Below are positions 9,965 to 17,599 of a DNA stretch of 64,000 nt, piece by piece. The DNA is from Bradyrhizobium sp. AZCC 1721 (GTDB taxonomy: Bacteria > Pseudomonadota > Alphaproteobacteria > Rhizobiales > Xanthobacteraceae). The position numbers and the translations under genes were made by a program. Positions within the stretch are counted from its first letter, which is position 1. Every line of letters starts with the position of its first letter. The notes beneath the pieces were generated by a model. It worked only from the letters and a program-made list of their open reading frames with translations, was not told the origin of the DNA and ran no database searches. Location: the NCBI RefSeq assembly GCF_036924715.1, contig NZ_JAZHSB010000001.1, positions 186,001 to 250,000 of the forward strand, in the 5' to 3' direction.

Positions 9965-11176
9965 GTGCATGAAAATGGCAAAACACTACCCTCCAGGCAG
10001 GGTGGATTTCGCTTCAATGACGCTGAGCGCGGCGAGCCTCTTCAGTACGCCGAAGACCCCCCGATAGGGGGCCCTGCGAAGCAAGGCCCAGACCGGAGCG
10101 CGATGGAATATTTCGGCAAGGCTGTTGCCGAACTGTTCGATTGCAACAGTTGCTACGTCGCGGCCATGTCTCACACCGGTGGATCGGAGCTTAACGAGGT
10201 CCGGATCGGACACGCCGCAATCGATCCCTCGTGCACCATGACCGTCGCCCGAATTGCCCGCAAGGGCGCCGGGGCAGATTGCGCCTTTCTCGAACCTGTC
10301 AACGCACGCACCACGTTTGTGCGGAGACTGATCGGCTCCGAGCCAGGAACAAGCGGTCATTCCGTCATCGGCAGATTTGCCTCTCGCGACAGATCGACCG
10401 TAGTGTTTGTCGCAGGTTGGCGGCAGGCTGCGCTGGTTCGGGCCGAAATTCCGTGTCTCGCGCGTGCGGTGCGTACGGTTTGGGAGACGGCTCATTCCCT
10501 CGTGCAGTGTTCACCCAATCGACATCCGGACGCAGAAATCTGGCTGGAAAACCTGGCATTCCCAGCGTTCATCGTGGACGAAGGCCTGCATGTTCACGAG
10601 GTCAACCGCTGTGGTCGAGCACTATCTGCAAGGGGCGAACTTCTCAGGGTGGATGGTGGCAGGCTCGCAGGGTCCAGCAGACTGGTAACCGAGCGTTTGA
10701 GGGTGGCGATCCGCGAGGCGTTGATTCCCAGGCCCGGTCAGGGCTGGCTGAACACAACCGTGCCCCTCTCTACCGAGCGTCAGCAGTTTGCCTTCGCCAA
10801 GATCGGAGCCGCACCAACACATTGCGACAGGGGGATGGCGTTGGTCATCGTGCCGCAATTCGATGAAGTGCTGGGGGCACACCGTATTGCATCCGCCTTC
10901 GGCTTGAACTGGGCTGAAGAGAGAATCATCGCCCGGATTCTTCAATTCCAGAGTCCACGTGATATCGGCGCCGACCTTCGGTTGACCGAGGCGACCGTAA
11001 GAACCTACACCAAGCGCATCATGCTCAAGTTGGGAATTAATCGGCAGGCCGAGTTCTTTCTGCTTTATCATCTCACGCAGTCCCCATTCGGAGCCGGCAG
11101 GCGCGAAAAGGCCGTCGCGCCGATGTCACCGGATTGCCGGTTGCTCTGTGCGGCTGACAAGCGGCCTCCGAATTGA
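9965..11176 (+). CDS. LuxR-family transcriptional regulator of the RTX secretion cassette
   Basis: About 403 residues. The C-terminus (about 313-370) is a LuxR-type helix-turn-helix: LNWAEERIIARILQFQSPRDIGADLRLTEATVRTYTKRIMLKLGINRQAEFFLLYHL. The middle (about 190-300, WLENLAFPAFIVDEGLHVHEVN) looks PAS-like, and the N-terminal 180 residues match nothing I recognise. No receiver or autoinducer-binding domain is visible. The GTG at 9965 is chosen because GGGAGG lies 5 bases before it; a TTG at 9947 is the upstream alternative. It lies 44 bp after the adaptor gene on the same strand and probably controls the cassette. Confidence 0.82.
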   Translation: MHENGKTLPSRQGGFRFNDAERGEPLQYAEDPPIGGPAKQGPDRSAMEYFGKAVAELFDCNSCYVAAMSHTGGSELNEVRIGHAAIDPSCTMTVARIARKGAGADCAFLEPVNARTTFVRRLIGSEPGTSGHSVIGRFASRDRSTVVFVAGWRQAALVRAEIPCLARAVRTVWETAHSLVQCSPNRHPDAEIWLENLAFPAFIVDEGLHVHEVNRCGRALSARGELLRVDGGRLAGSSRLVTERLRVAIREALIPRPGQGWLNTTVPLSTERQQFAFAKIGAAPTHCDRGMALVIVPQFDEVLGAHRIASAFGLNWAEERIIARILQFQSPRDIGADLRLTEATVRTYTKRIMLKLGINRQAEFFLLYHLTQSPFGAGRREKAVAPMSPDCRLLCAADKRPPN

Positions 11177-11597
11177 TGCGCCAGCTTTTGCGATGGTCCA
11201 GGACTTCAAGCGTCGTGTGACTTCTTATCGAGCCTTTGCCATCGCGGCGGCACTGGGCTTTTCTTCCAATGCGATCGCCGAGAGCATTCAATTGAACATG
11301 CACGTGGCCCTTCAAGGCCACATATGGAGCGCGACGGCCGGATGGTTCTGGAGAGAAAGCTGGAACTCACCCTCTAGAGCAACCGGTCTTCGGGGCATCT
11401 GGTTTCCGTCGGCGGACACGACGCCGACCGATCCCGATCATGGCAGGATCGAGTAGGGCAGGGCAGGATCGCCACCCTGATTGCCCTCTCGCCTCCGCCC
11501 GTCCGGATCGCTTTGGCCGCCGGCGGGAGCCGCAAAAGCGCCTGATTGGTTGCCGGAACGGCCTCATCCCGCTATAGGGCGTGCAGAGGTAAAAGCC
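11177..11597. other. 421-bp region between the RTX cassette and dapB
   Basis: It holds only the weak small frame at 11193-11456. No tRNA, transposase remnant or clear terminator is seen. It marks the right edge of the accessory cassette, because housekeeping genes resume at dapB. Confidence 0.5.
11193..11456 (+). CDS. Possible small secreted protein (weak call)
   Basis: 87-codon frame starting 17 bp after the LuxR-type gene. The N-terminus (FKRRVTSYRAFAIAAALGFSSNAIAES) reads like a Sec signal peptide with an A-I-A cleavage site. The rest (SATAGWFWRESWNSPSRATGLRGIW) has no recognised family. No good ribosome-binding site precedes the ATG, so it may be a chance frame. Confidence 0.28.
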   Translation: MVQDFKRRVTSYRAFAIAAALGFSSNAIAESIQLNMHVALQGHIWSATAGWFWRESWNSPSRATGLRGIWFPSADTTPTDPDHGRIE

Positions 11598-12413
11598 ATG
11601 GCCGATATGCGATTGATCGTAGCGGGGGCCGGCGGCCGGATGGGCCGCGCGCTGGTGCGCGTCATTTCGGAAACGCCGGGTGCGGTGCTGACCGGGGCGC
11701 TGGAAGCGCCGGGCTCGGAACTTCTGGGCAAGGATGCCGGCGTGCTCGCCGGCCTGCCGGCCAATGGTGTCGAGTTGTCGGCGGACCTCTGGAAGTTGTC
11801 TTCCAATGCCGACGGCATTCTGGATTTCACCGTGCCCGCCGCCACCATCGCCAATGTCGCGATCGCCGCCGAACGCGGCCTGGTGCACATCGTCGGAACC
11901 ACCGGCCTGTCGGTATCAGACATGGCGGTCATCAAGAGCGTCACCTCGCGCGCGGTGGTGGTGCAGTCCGGCAATATGAGCCTCGGCGTCAATCTGCTCG
12001 CCGCGCTGGTCAAGCGCGTCGCGCAGTCGCTGGACGAAAGCTTTGACATCGAAATCCTCGAGATGCACCACAAGGCCAAGATCGACGCGCCCTCGGGCAC
12101 GGCCTTCCTGCTCGGTGAAGCTGCCGCGGCCGGCCGCGGCGTCGACCTCCACGCCCGCTCTGCGCGCGGCCGCGACGGGCAGACCGGCGCCCGCCGACCC
12201 GGCGATATCGGCTTCGCTTCGCTTCGCGGCGGTACCGTCACCGGCGATCACTCCGTGATCTTCGCGGGTCCGATGGAGCGGATCGAACTGACCCACCGCG
12301 CCGAGGACCGGACCATGTTCGCGCAGGGCGCAATCAAGGCGGCGCTGTGGGCGCGGGGCAAGACGCCCGGCTTCTACACGATGACCGACGTGCTGGGGCT
12401 CGCCGACTTCTAA
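11598..12413 (+). CDS. dapB: 4-hydroxy-tetrahydrodipicolinate reductase
   Basis: NAD(P)H-dependent reductase of the diaminopimelate/lysine pathway, 271 residues, cytoplasmic. The N-terminal Rossmann motif is [12 protein letters not shown] (residues 8-19), and the catalytic/substrate block [15 protein letters not shown] carries the His-His pair and the Lys. The C-terminal [10 protein letters not shown] is typical. The longer upstream frame is rejected because its residues are not part of the family and the ATG at 11598 follows an AGAGG-like site. gpmA follows 23 bp downstream. Confidence 0.96.
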   Translation: MADMRLIVAGAGGRMGRALVRVISETPGAVLTGALEAPGSELLGKDAGVLAGLPANGVELSADLWKLSSNADGILDFTVPAATIANVAIAAERGLVHIVGTTGLSVSDMAVIKSVTSRAVVVQSGNMSLGVNLLAALVKRVAQSLDESFDIEILEMHHKAKIDAPSGTAFLLGEAAAAGRGVDLHARSARGRDGQTGARRPGDIGFASLRGGTVTGDHSVIFAGPMERIELTHRAEDRTMFAQGAIKAALWARGKTPGFYTMTDVLGLADF

Positions 12414-12436
12414 CCATCGAAAAACGGAATCCTGGA

Positions 12437-13060
12437 ATGAGCGATCGTCTTCTCGTGCTCGTGCGGCACGGCCAGAGCGACTGGAATTTGAAGAACCTGT
12501 TCACCGGCTGGAAGGACCCCGACCTCTCCGAACTCGGTGTATCGGAAGCAAAAGAGGCTGGCCGCAAGCTGAAGGCGCAGGGATTGACGTTCGATGTCGC
12601 CTTTACCTCGGTGCTGAAGCGGGCGCAGCGCACGCTCGACCTGGCGCTGGCCGAGATCGGCCAGACCGGATTGCCGACCAAATGCGATCTGGCGCTCAAC
12701 GAACGCGATTACGGCGAGCTCTCGGGACTCAACAAGGATGACGCCCGCAAGAAATGGGGTGAAGAGCAGGTCTTGATCTGGCGCCGCTCCTATGACGTGC
12801 CGCCGCCCGGAGGCGAAAGCCTCAAGGACACGCTGGCGCGCGCGCTGCCGTATTATGTGCAGGAGATTCTGCCTGGCGTGCTGCGCGGCGAGCGCACGCT
12901 GGTCGCCGCCCACGGCAACTCGCTGCGTGCGCTGATCATGGTGCTGGAGAAGTTGACGCCCGAGCAGATATTGAAGCGCGAACTCGCGACCGGCGCGCCG
13001 GTGATCTATCGGCTCAATGCCGATTCGACGGTCGCGTCGAAGCTCGATCTGGCGGCGTAG
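12437..13060 (+). CDS. gpmA: 2,3-bisphosphoglycerate-dependent phosphoglycerate mutase
   Basis: Glycolytic/gluconeogenic mutase interconverting 3- and 2-phosphoglycerate, 207 residues. The phosphohistidine motif [10 protein letters not shown] (His11) opens the protein. [25 protein letters not shown] matches the dPGM-type substrate loop, and the second histidine lies in [12 protein letters not shown]. It is about 40 residues shorter than the E. coli enzyme, as is usual for the alphaproteobacterial form. It lies 23 bp after dapB and is probably co-transcribed. Confidence 0.94.
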   Translation: MSDRLLVLVRHGQSDWNLKNLFTGWKDPDLSELGVSEAKEAGRKLKAQGLTFDVAFTSVLKRAQRTLDLALAEIGQTGLPTKCDLALNERDYGELSGLNKDDARKKWGEEQVLIWRRSYDVPPPGGESLKDTLARALPYYVQEILPGVLRGERTLVAAHGNSLRALIMVLEKLTPEQILKRELATGAPVIYRLNADSTVASKLDLAA

Positions 13061-13212
13061 GTGGGCAAAGCCAACGGGTCGCGCGAATGCGCGCCGGCGA
13101 CGAGCGCAAGGCCGCTCGCGGAGTGATGACAGGCTCCGCGTGCCCACCATTTCAATTGACGATGAGAGATGGTGGGCACGGCGCAAGAGCGCCTTTGCCC
13201 ACCCTACGAAAT
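13061..13212. repeat. Dispersed repeat region (GTGGGCA family, with copy A of the 48-bp element)
   Basis: Outward GTGGGCA/TGCCCAC words flank the block. Inside, 13068-13140 matches the 48-bp element that is identical at 26557-26604 and 62879-62926, but here interrupted by about 25 extra bases. A related GTGGGCA block lies at 23184-23300. It looks non-coding and sits between convergent genes. Confidence 0.7.
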
Positions 13213-14130
13213 TCAATGCAACCCGACCTGCCCCGCTTCCCAGCCGAGCATCGCCTGCTTGCGCGTGATGCCCCAGTGATAGCCGGTGAGCGCGCCGCCT
13301 TTGCCGAGGGCGCGATGGCAGGGCACCACGAACGACACCGGGTTGCGGCCGACCGCGGCGCCGACCGCGCGCGAGGCTTTCGGGCTTTTAATCTTGGTGG
13401 CGATGTCGGAATAGCAGACCGCGCGGCCCATCGGGATCTTCAACAGCGTCTCCCACACCCGCACCTCGAAATCGGTGCCGATCAGCACCACGCGCAGCGG
13501 CTGGTCCGGCCGCCACAGCCGCGTATCGAAGATGCGTTGCGCGAGGCCGACGGTGCCGTCATGGTCCTCGACATAGGTCGCATTCGGCCAGCGTCGCTTC
13601 ATGTCGGCGAACGCTGTCGGCTCGTCGCCGGGGTCGGCGAAGGCGAGCCCCGCAAGGCCTCGCTCGCTCGCGATCACGATGGCCGTGCCGAATGGCGAAG
13701 CATGGAACCCGTAACTCAGCGTCAAGCCGGCGCCGCCATTCTTCCATTCGCCCGGCGACATCGCTTCATGGGTGACGAAGAGATCATGCAGCCGGCCCGG
13801 GCCAGACAGCCCCGAGTCGAGCGCGGCATCGAGCACGCTCGCGGAATCGCGCAACAAGCCCTTCGCATGGTCCAGGGTAAGCGCCTGCATAAACGCCTTC
13901 GGCGTCAGCCCGGCCCAACGGCGGAATAGATGGTGCAGTTCGTCCGGCGTCACGGCGGCGGCATCCGCCATCGCCTCGATGGTCGGCTGCGTCCGCCACT
14001 GTTCCGAAATGAACGCGATGGCCCGGCGCACCGAGTCATAGTCGCGCAGCGCGGCGCTCTGGTGGCCCGGCTTGGCCAGGCGCTGGTCATGTATGGCTGA
14101 TATCATCATGGGCTCTGATTTAGGGCGCAT
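13213..14130 (-). CDS. AraC-type HTH / methylated-DNA-[protein]-cysteine S-methyltransferase fusion (Ada-like, no AdaA domain)
   Basis: About 305 residues. An N-terminal AraC helix-turn-helix (VRRAIAFISEQWRTQPTIEAMADAAAVTPDELHHLFRRWAGLTPKAFMQALTL) is joined to a methyltransferase domain with the active-site PCHR at about 270-273. It repairs O6-alkylguanine by irreversible methyl transfer to Cys. The Cys4 zinc/phosphotriester domain of true Ada is missing, so methyl-triester sensing as in E. coli is not expected. The start at 14130 is chosen because GGAGG lies 4 bases upstream; an ATG at 14169 would overlap the DUF2244 gene by 4 bp. Confidence 0.9.
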   Translation of the reverse strand: MRPKSEPMMISAIHDQRLAKPGHQSAALRDYDSVRRAIAFISEQWRTQPTIEAMADAAAVTPDELHHLFRRWAGLTPKAFMQALTLDHAKGLLRDSASVLDAALDSGLSGPGRLHDLFVTHEAMSPGEWKNGGAGLTLSYGFHASPFGTAIVIASERGLAGLAFADPGDEPTAFADMKRRWPNATYVEDHDGTVGLAQRIFDTRLWRPDQPLRVVLIGTDFEVRVWETLLKIPMGRAVCYSDIATKIKSPKASRAVGAAVGRNPVSFVVPCHRALGKGGALTGYHWGITRKQAMLGWEAGQVGLH

Positions 14131-14165
14131 ACGGCCTCCAAACCACCCGATTTCTGACAAGCACC

Positions 14166-14687
14166 TCAAGCCACCGGATTATAGGTCGGCCCACGCTTGG
14201 CGACCTGTAGTGCGGCCAATAAGGCTTTGGCAAAGCTGGCTTTTTCGTCGGGTCCCAGGACTTGGCCGATCGACACCCGGTGGCCGCGGGAGACCAGGTA
14301 AAGCCGCTCGATGCCGAATTCCGGGTCGCCGGTCTGCTCCAGTTGCACCCAGAGCGGATTGCACGACCATTCCATCAGATGGCCGCGATGGCTGACCCGC
14401 CGGACGCGCAACTCCGTCGGCGTCACCATGATGTCCTCGGTGGCATCAGCACTGCGAAAATTGACCCGGAACGCCCAGTAAATCACCAGCACATCAAGGC
14501 CGAAAAAGCCGACCACTGGCCAGGCGCCCATCAGCATAAATGCGATGCCGGCGACAAAGCTCACGCCGCCGATGAAAATCATCAGCACCAAAAAGCCGGT
14601 GCGGTTGAGCGAACGATGCGGCGTCACCCGCGCCGAAAACAGCGTCGGCTGATCAAGCGTCGGATCAAAGTCGTTGCTTGCGGTCAT
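14166..14687 (-). CDS. DUF2244 family membrane protein
   Basis: 173-residue integral membrane protein with two close transmembrane segments (about 30-75: GFLVLMIFIGGVSFVAGIAFMLMGAWPVVGFFGLDVLVIYWAFRVNFR) and a C-terminal soluble part ending FAKALLAALQVAKRGPTYNPVA. This is the DUF2244 layout. Function is unknown. It is divergent from nth with a 23-bp gap, an arrangement I associate with Bradyrhizobium and relatives. Confidence 0.85.
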   Translation of the reverse strand: MTASNDFDPTLDQPTLFSARVTPHRSLNRTGFLVLMIFIGGVSFVAGIAFMLMGAWPVVGFFGLDVLVIYWAFRVNFRSADATEDIMVTPTELRVRRVSHRGHLMEWSCNPLWVQLEQTGDPEFGIERLYLVSRGHRVSIGQVLGPDEKASFAKALLAALQVAKRGPTYNPVA

Positions 14688-14710
14688 CGCGTATCAGTAT
14701 ATCCCCGATC

Positions 14711-15463
14711 ATGGCCAAAATCATCCGCGCTTCCGGCGCCAAGACCAATGTTCCGTCCGTGCCGAAGAAGCCGACGAAGAGGGGCGCCAAGGCGTTGCCC
14801 AAGCCGAAGAAATCGCCGAAGCCAAAACCCTGGACGCCGGCCGAGATCCACGAGGCCTTCAGCCGATTTCGCAAGGCCAATCCGGAGCCGAAGGGCGAAC
14901 TCGAACATCTCAACCCTTACACGCTGCTGGTGGCGGTGGTGCTGTCGGCGCAGGCGACCGACGCCGGCGTCAACAAGGCGACGCGCGCGCTGTTTGCGGT
15001 GGCCGATACGCCGGAGAAGATGCTGGCGCTCGGCGAAGACAAGGTGCGCGACTACATCAGGACCATCGGGCTCTATCGCAACAAGGCGAAAAACGTCATC
15101 GCGCTATCGCAAAAGCTGATTGATGAATTCGGCGGCGAGGTGCCGCGCACCCGCGCTGAAATCGAATCGCTGCCCGGCGCCGGGCGCAAGACCGCCAACG
15201 TCGTGCTCAACATGGCCTATGGCGAACACACCATGGCGGTCGATACGCATGTGTTCCGCGTCGGAAATCGCACCGGTCTCGCGTCCGGCAATACGCCGCT
15301 CGAGGTCGAGCTAGGGCTGGAAAAGGTGATCCCGCCGGAATTCATGCGGCACGCCCATCATTGGCTGATCCTGCACGGGCGCTATACCTGCCTCGCCCGC
15401 AAGCCGCGCTGCGAGGTGTGCTTGATCAACGATCTGTGCCAGTGGCCCGAAAAGACGGTGTGA
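14711..15463 (+). CDS. nth: Endonuclease III (DNA glycosylase/AP lyase)
   Basis: Base-excision repair enzyme for oxidised pyrimidines, 250 residues. The helix-hairpin-helix LPGAGRKTANVVLNMAYG is followed by the catalytic Asp region AVDTHVFRVGNR, with the catalytic Lys in the HhH. Four Cys near 227, 234, 237 and 243 (C-x6-C-x2-C-x5-C) bind a 4Fe-4S cluster. A Lys/Pro-rich N-terminal extension (KKPTKRGAKALPKPKKSPKPKPW) adds about 40 residues over E. coli Nth and may aid DNA contact. The ATG at 14711 is taken as start. Confidence 0.95.
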   Translation: MAKIIRASGAKTNVPSVPKKPTKRGAKALPKPKKSPKPKPWTPAEIHEAFSRFRKANPEPKGELEHLNPYTLLVAVVLSAQATDAGVNKATRALFAVADTPEKMLALGEDKVRDYIRTIGLYRNKAKNVIALSQKLIDEFGGEVPRTRAEIESLPGAGRKTANVVLNMAYGEHTMAVDTHVFRVGNRTGLASGNTPLEVELGLEKVIPPEFMRHAHHWLILHGRYTCLARKPRCEVCLINDLCQWPEKTV

Positions 15464-15512
15464 GTCCCTTCTCCCTCTCCTCGCGAAAAGCGGGAGAGGG
15501 AGAGGGAGAAGA
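15464..15512. repeat. Short pyrimidine/purine palindrome of the CTCCCTCTCC family
   Basis: CCTTCTCCCTCTCC is followed closely by GGGAGAGGGAGAGGG, a hairpin between the convergent nth and EI24 genes. It is related in composition to the repeat blocks at 17385-17550 and 27532-27665 and may act as a bidirectional terminator. Confidence 0.5.
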
Positions 15513-16265
15513 TTACACCACCGGCATGCCCGGCTTGCGCGCGGGCTCGATCAACTCCGGCCGCGGGCCCGATAACCGCTTGTGCATGTGGACCATGAAG
15601 GCCATGCCGAATAGCGGCGTCGCCAGATTGACGATCGGAATCGACACGAACGCCGCAATGAAGAGGCCCGCGGTAAACACGGTCGCGGCGTGATCCCTGC
15701 GCATCGCCTTGGCTTCCGCCGGCGGGCGAAAGCGCATGGCGGCGAGTTCGAAATATTCGCGGCCCAAAAGCCACGCCGTGGCGATGAAGAAGATCAGGAA
15801 GCCCGCGCCTGCGAACAGCACGAAGGGCAGCGCAATCAGGTAGACCAGAATGGTGAGCAGCGCCGTCTTGATGCCCTCGGGGATGGCGACGCCGAGCGGC
15901 AGCGCGTCGCCGGGACGCTCCGCCGGATAGTGTTCGCGCTCGACATGCTCGGCGACGTCATCGACGAACACGCTCGCAACCAGCGAGGTGACCGCCGGCA
16001 TCAGGAAGATCCCGCCGAGCACGACGCCAAGGCCGGCTGCGATCGAGATGATCCAGGAAAGGATATTGAGCGACGTGTGGAAGCCCGGGCCGAGCATCGC
16101 CTCGGCCCAGACTTCCCCGTACTCAGCGAACCAGCTCAACGCGCGCTGCAAGCCAACGGCCAGCACCGTAATCAGCACCAGCGCCAGCCCGATCGAGCGC
16201 CACAGGATGGTGCGCATCGGCGGCGACAGGATCTGCGAAAGCGCCTTGGCGGCGGCGTCCAACAT
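15513..16265 (-). CDS. EI24/CysZ-like membrane protein
   Basis: 250-residue integral membrane protein with four to five hydrophobic segments: IGLALVLITVLAVGL, LSWIISIAAGLGVVLGGIFLMPAVTSLVASVFV, LTILVYLIALPFVLFAGAGFLIFFIATAWLLG and TVFTAGLFIAAFVSIPIVNLATPLFGMAFMVHM. The REYFELAAMRF motif is characteristic of the EI24/CysZ family, whose CysZ member moves sulfate. No cys genes are adjacent, so a sulfate role is uncertain. The ATG at 16265 is chosen because it gives the family-like MLDAAAKALSQI start. Confidence 0.85.
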   Translation of the reverse strand: MLDAAAKALSQILSPPMRTILWRSIGLALVLITVLAVGLQRALSWFAEYGEVWAEAMLGPGFHTSLNILSWIISIAAGLGVVLGGIFLMPAVTSLVASVFVDDVAEHVEREHYPAERPGDALPLGVAIPEGIKTALLTILVYLIALPFVLFAGAGFLIFFIATAWLLGREYFELAAMRFRPPAEAKAMRRDHAATVFTAGLFIAAFVSIPIVNLATPLFGMAFMVHMHKRLSGPRPELIEPARKPGMPVV

Positions 16266-16384
16266 GGCGGTTCTGCCTCTTGTGAAAAAGCCCTCGCGAG
16301 AGGTAGATAGCCGCAGGGGCTTCGGCAAGAGCCTGCCCCCGGGAGGCGAGACTGCCGTCAAAAACAGCGCCGCATGAGGCTGCC

Positions 16385-17332
16385 ATGACCCGTGTCCAGG
16401 AAATCTATCCCGACAACAAGATCGTGCTGCGCGAGGTGGGCCTGCGCGACGGCCTGCAGCTCGTGAAGATATTTCCGTCCACATCCGCCAAGCAGCGCTG
16501 GATTCGCGATGAGTATGCCGCCGGTGTGCGCCATTTCGAGGTTGGCTCGTTCCTGCCGCAAAAGACGTTTCCGCAGTTCGCCGATGTGCACGACATCATC
16601 GGGACCGTGGCGTCGCTGCCCGGCGCCTACGGCATCGCGCTGACGCTGAACGAGCGTGGCGCCAACGAGGCGCTGGCGTCTGGCGTGGCCGAAGTGGCAA
16701 CCGTGGTCTCGGCAACCGAGGAACACAGCCAGGCCAACGCCAACCGGTCGCGGGTGTCAGCGATCGCCAACGTCAGGCGGCTCTGCGAATTGCGCGAGGC
16801 CAGCGCGCACCGACCGGTGGTGAACGCCGCGATCTCGATGGCGCTGGGCTGTTCGATCGTAGGTCCCGTAGACCCTGCCGAAGTGCTGCGGCTGACGGAA
16901 AAGCTGTTCGAGGCCGGCGTCGACATGGTCGCGATCGCCGACACGGTCGGCTATGCCGGGCCGAAGCAGGTCGGCGAACTCGTCGCAGGCGCAGTGAAGA
17001 TCGCAGGTGGAAAGCCGATCTGCATTCACCTGCATGACACGCGCGGCATGGGGATCGCCAACGCTTCCGCCGCGCTCGATGCCGGCGCGCGCGTGCTCGA
17101 TGGATCGCTCGGCGGCCTCGGTGGTTGCCCGTTCGCGCCGGGCGCGACCGGCAACGTGGTGTTCGAGGATCTGGTGTTTCTGTGCGAGAGCAAGGGATTT
17201 GCCACAGGCATCGATATTGAAAAGTTGATCGCAGTGCGCGGCATTCTGAAATCGGAAATGCCGGGTGAGACGCTGTATGGCGGGCTGGCACGCGCCGGAT
17301 TGCCGCGCGGGAAGGCGGCGACGGCGGCGTGA
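16385..17332 (+). CDS. Hydroxymethylglutaryl-CoA lyase family protein
   Basis: 315-residue TIM-barrel lyase of the DRE-TIM family. The N-terminal VLREVGLRDGLQLV holds the Arg-Asp metal/catalytic pair. IHLHDTRGMGIANASAALDAGARVLDGSLGGLGGCPFAPGATGNVVFEDLVFL holds the metal-binding HLHDTRG and the catalytic Cys loop GGCPFAPG. HMG-CoA lyase splits 3-hydroxy-3-methylglutaryl-CoA into acetoacetate and acetyl-CoA in leucine breakdown. No leucine-catabolic genes adjoin it, so a related acyl-CoA substrate is possible. GAGG lies 5 bases before the ATG. Confidence 0.85.
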   Translation: MTRVQEIYPDNKIVLREVGLRDGLQLVKIFPSTSAKQRWIRDEYAAGVRHFEVGSFLPQKTFPQFADVHDIIGTVASLPGAYGIALTLNERGANEALASGVAEVATVVSATEEHSQANANRSRVSAIANVRRLCELREASAHRPVVNAAISMALGCSIVGPVDPAEVLRLTEKLFEAGVDMVAIADTVGYAGPKQVGELVAGAVKIAGGKPICIHLHDTRGMGIANASAALDAGARVLDGSLGGLGGCPFAPGATGNVVFEDLVFLCESKGFATGIDIEKLIAVRGILKSEMPGETLYGGLARAGLPRGKAATAA

Positions 17333-17599
17333 TGGGCGTCGACTGAGTTGGCTTACGACGACGCTTCTACACGGGAAGTATGTTCCCTCCCCCCTTGCGG
17401 GGGAGGTTAGGGAGAGGGGTGGCCGCAACGGCAGTGCTCGTTGTCAACGGGACCCGTGGGCAAAGCTATCGACGATCTGTCCGGTCCGTGCGCGTGGAGA
17501 GAACCCCTCTCCCCAGCCCTCCCCCGCAAGGGGGGAGGGAGCTCACCGTTCGTGCGGTGAGAGTGTCGCACATTGCCCTATCGTCGTCCGGAGCGACTC
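17333..17599. repeat. Large inverted repeat of the CCCTCCCCC-TTGCGGGGGAGG family
   Basis: The left arm (about 17387-17420: CCCCCCTTGCGGGGGAGG then GGGAGAGGGGT) is mirrored by the right arm (about 17504-17545: ACCCCTCTCC then CCTCCCCCGCAAGGGGGG), enclosing about 85 bp. Related words occur at 27532-27665. It lies between convergent genes and has no coding content. Confidence 0.7.

Noticed and set aside
17385..17550. Large inverted repeat as insertion sequence ends
   Set aside because: Only about 85 bp lie between the arms with no transposase, and the same arms recur as stand-alone palindromes, so this is a small dispersed repeat.
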